Below are positions 43,922 through 45,801 of a DNA stretch of 45,801 bases, in pieces. This stretch comes from Brevibacillus invocatus. Its GTDB lineage: Bacteria > Bacillota > Bacilli > Brevibacillales > Brevibacillaceae. The stretch is from contig NZ_RHHR01000064.1 of NCBI RefSeq assembly GCF_003710915.1, forward strand, positions 1-45,801. Reading direction: 5' to 3'. A program made the position numbers and the translations under genes. The notes beneath the pieces are model-generated. The model was not told the DNA's origin. It did no database searches and worked only from the letters and a program-made list of their open reading frames with translations. Within the stretch, counting starts at the first letter, position 1, and each line of letters opens with the position of its first letter.

Positions 43922-43943
43922 GATCAGCCCTCCTTCACCAATT

Positions 43944-43972
43944 ATTCTAATATAGCCATATGGCTATATCAA
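43944..43972 (-). promoter_or_regulatory. ars promoter with ArsR operator in the spacer
   Basis: Minus strand: -35 TTGATA (43967-43972), -10 TAGAAT (43944-43949), spacer 17 bp. The perfect 20-bp palindrome ATATAGCCATATGGCTATAT (43950-43969) fills the spacer. Confidence 0.85.
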
Positions 43973-44018
43973 TATTTATGTACGTAAAGATTTTGTAAAT
44001 CAACTACATGAATTAATA

Positions 44019-44051
44019 AAAACGTGCACAAGTAACAAAAGTGCACGTTTT
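44019..44051. terminator. Bidirectional terminator between the TnsD-like and ars genes
   Basis: AAAACGTGCAC/GTGCACGTTTT, loop 11 bases, with flanking A- and T-rich runs. Confidence 0.85.
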
Positions 44052-44114
44052 CGTTCGAAATTTTATTATGTACAATCAAACTGTTACACGAGAAGTTAAT
44101 TTTATTCTTTATCG

Positions 44115-45512
44115 TTAGAGGCTCAAATCAGTATATAGTTTATCACCCTGATTGAAGGGACATTCCATTCGATCAATGATTTCAGAGATGCTGGGCTGCA
44201 TATGAGAACTCTTTAAAAACTCTATTTTTTTCATGGTGGAATTATCATTTACTTCTCTAATTATAATGTTTGGTATTGTCTCTATATGCCCTTGAGGATA
44301 GTCCACAAATATACACCTATTTGTGGAAGGTTGCCCCTCAATTAAAAATTCCTTGAAAAGTTGAAGTAGGCTTTCTCCATAATACGAGTTCAGTATCCAA
44401 AAAAAGAGGCCAGTGCTGTTGCAATCAAATGCTCTCTCTACCTTTGTTAAGAGTGATGATAAATTGGTTGATAACCAGACATTTTCAAGCGAGGAAGAAT
44501 CTAATTGGTACCTGTACAATTTACTATTATCCACTTGCCAATACTGTTTGAAATTGTCAATCTTTTGCCTCCATAAAACATATGCATAAGCAAAGGGACA
44601 TATAGTTTCGTCTGGAAACCCCCTAACTAGTCTGATTACACAAGATCTATGTTTACGAATGATATGTCTCCTGACACGTCTTACAATTGCTTTCTGTACT
44701 GATTTGGTTGACTTATCTATCTCATTTTCTAGATTGTAATTATACTCAACTTTACCAAATCGTCTTATTCCCAAGTAATCCTTCTTATTGTATACCACAA
44801 ACTTATTATTCGGGTTGAGAGGAAGACACGGTGTTTCTTGTTTAACAATTTTACTTCGATAGATACTGCGGAGGTCAATATAATACTCTGAACGCTCACG
44901 AGTGCTTATCCAATGCTGTAAGTTTTTATCCGCAATTTCAGAATGATGATTTTTCCAGATGTCTAGATAATGTCTATCTTTTAAATCTGCATACCAATAA
45001 CCACATTTGCAGCAAAATGGGTTTGACCAATTATTGTCGGTTAACGCGAAAGAATAGGAACATTTGCAATCTGGACATTCAAGACTTAGCGGATTCAAGT
45101 GGAATGGACATTTGGTGATAGTATGAAATTGATGGAATAAACTGTGAAACCCGTTTTGCATGCATTGTATACAAAAAGTAAGGTTATCTCGGAAATAATT
45201 GTTATTATCAAAATCAATATTGAGGTAAGGTTCAATTAATTTGTTGATTAGATTTTTGTTATGAGAATGGAGAGAAACTCCAAAAACGGCTTTACATTTG
45301 TCATCATCAATATTGACCAAATTCAGTAAATCACGATCGACCTTGCTCCAAGAACTTTTCTTTTGATTGTTGCACAACTTAGTTGTGAAGATAGTGAGAA
45401 GATCGCTGCTCTTGACAACATTAGAGTATTTAAACTTTTCGAATATTGACCACGATGATTCATATTGATTAATCCACTTCTGGTTCCATGTGAATGATTT
45501 ACTCTTAAACAA
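44115..45512 (-). CDS. TnsD/TniQ-family transposition protein
   Basis: A 465-residue protein. The start WNQKWINQYESSWSIFEKFK and the Zn-finger block in the first 200 residues (FCIQCMQNGFHSLFHQFHTI, then KCPFH, LECPDCKC, FCCKCGYW) are typical of TniQ/TnsD, which recognise the target site and recruit TnsC. A charged central part and a C-terminus without clear motifs follow. The start is TTG with GGAGG 8 bases upstream. It is AT-rich compared with the host genes. It reads toward the cargo, as the distal tnsD does in Tn7. Its attachment site is unknown and would lie beyond the right end. Confidence 0.7.
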   Translation of the reverse strand: MFKSKSFTWNQKWINQYESSWSIFEKFKYSNVVKSSDLLTIFTTKLCNNQKKSSWSKVDRDLLNLVNIDDDKCKAVFGVSLHSHNKNLINKLIEPYLNIDFDNNNYFRDNLTFCIQCMQNGFHSLFHQFHTITKCPFHLNPLSLECPDCKCSYSFALTDNNWSNPFCCKCGYWYADLKDRHYLDIWKNHHSEIADKNLQHWISTRERSEYYIDLRSIYRSKIVKQETPCLPLNPNNKFVVYNKKDYLGIRRFGKVEYNYNLENEIDKSTKSVQKAIVRRVRRHIIRKHRSCVIRLVRGFPDETICPFAYAYVLWRQKIDNFKQYWQVDNSKLYRYQLDSSSLENVWLSTNLSSLLTKVERAFDCNSTGLFFWILNSYYGESLLQLFKEFLIEGQPSTNRCIFVDYPQGHIETIPNIIIREVNDNSTMKKIEFLKSSHMQPSISEIIDRMECPFNQGDKLYTDLSL

Positions 45513-45582
45513 AGAGCTTTCCTCCGTTTTGCAAAGGTCCTTTGTTCAAAAGTATGCCCATTGAATCTTCTTACTAAACAGA

Positions 45583-45801
45583 CTATATGGAAAGCCAGGG
45601 GGATTTTGGGCCTTTTTCACTTAGTGGTAGTCTCATTCTTCTACTTTTAACTGTTTGGAAAGGACATATTATCTGGCCTTGGATACTTTGTCTACTCTCT
45701 TCGACTTCCCAATGAAATTCAAACACTTCTTCGATTTTCGTTGGAAGATATATAAAAATACCTTTGAGATAGTCGTATTTAAAAGCACAGCGGTGATATG
45801 T
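45583..45801 (-). CDS. C-terminal part of an upstream gene, probably of the same transposition operon
   Basis: Open from the window edge to a TAG at 45583, 72 codons. It reads CAFKYDYLKGIFIYLPTKIE and ends KSRRMRLPLSEKGPKSPWLS. It lies 70 bp upstream of the TnsD-like gene on the same strand. By position it could be the end of a tnsC or another tns gene, but I recognise no motif, so the identity is open. Confidence 0.45.
   Translation of the reverse strand, partial: TYHRCAFKYDYLKGIFIYLPTKIEEVFEFHWEVEESRQSIQGQIICPFQTVKSRRMRLPLSEKGPKSPWLSI

Larger units (their letters stand above)
26767..45801. mobile_element. Tn7-like composite metal-resistance transposon, right end outside the window
   Basis: Evidence for one large element: a Tn7-format left end at 26767; cargo of mercury and arsenic genes with visibly lower GC than the flank; and at the far side a TnsD/TniQ-like gene and an upstream partial gene, both transcribed toward the left end, the same order and direction as tnsABCD in Tn7. 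The right end, tnsA, tnsB and tnsC would lie beyond 45801, so the element cannot be closed here. The 5 bp before TGT are TTCCG, the predicted target duplication. Inside it are nested a Tn3-family transposon and a TIR mini-transposon. Confidence 0.6.

Overview
The window looks like the chromosome of a spore-forming Bacillales bacterium, most likely Brevibacillus or a close relative. This is inferred from an alpha/beta-type SASP gene, GGAGG-type ribosome binding sites, the family mix and the Rho-independent terminators; no rRNA or tRNA marker is present to settle the genus.

Positions 1 to about 26,700 are ordinary host chromosome. They hold an ANT-like nucleotidyltransferase, a complete branched-chain amino acid ABC transporter (livK, H, M, G, F), a 1040-residue hybrid sensor kinase, a scar of two truncated genes (SDR and TetR), two permeases, a RavA/ViaA-like MoxR-VWA pair, an MFS transporter, a stand-alone 5'-3' exonuclease, a SASP gene with a structured leader, an M23 peptidase, a small alarmone synthetase, a D,D-carboxypeptidase, two overlapping glycosyltransferase-like genes, deoD, a 39-residue small gene and a NUDIX hydrolase. 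Gene fragments accumulate just before 26,767.

From 26,767 to the end of the window the DNA reads as one composite mobile island. It starts with TGT and seven reiterated ~19-bp sites laid out like the left end of a Tn7-type transposon. It finishes, still inside the window, with a TnsD/TniQ-like gene and a truncated upstream gene, both reading leftward as in Tn7. The right end lies outside. The cargo is: (a) a complete Tn3-family mercury transposon (27,145-34,184, perfect 39-bp inverted repeats, merR-E-T-P-A, tnpR, tnpA); (b) two tandem MarR-flavoprotein modules sharing one operator motif; (c) an ars operon (arsR, acr3, arsC, arsI and a thioredoxin reductase-tyrosine phosphatase fusion); (d) a 1985-bp mini-transposon (38,097-40,081) between b and c, with TGT...ACA ends, reiterated end sites and a 5-bp target duplication TTCGG, carrying one TIR-domain gene.

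The metal genes fit together as a thiol-based detoxification set. ArsC and possibly the fused phosphatase reduce arsenate with electrons from the thioredoxin system, Acr3 exports arsenite, ArsI breaks C-As bonds, and the flavoproteins probably act on organic or inorganic arsenic. Four proteins of the island (both MarR regulators, one flavoprotein and ArsI) carry C-terminal vicinal cysteine pairs, mostly in a CC-x-P context, which points to a shared metalloid-binding theme. The best candidates for something undescribed are the TIR mini-transposon, the CC-tagged MarR/flavoprotein regulon with its TTGCA-N5-CAA operator, and the reductase-phosphatase fusion.
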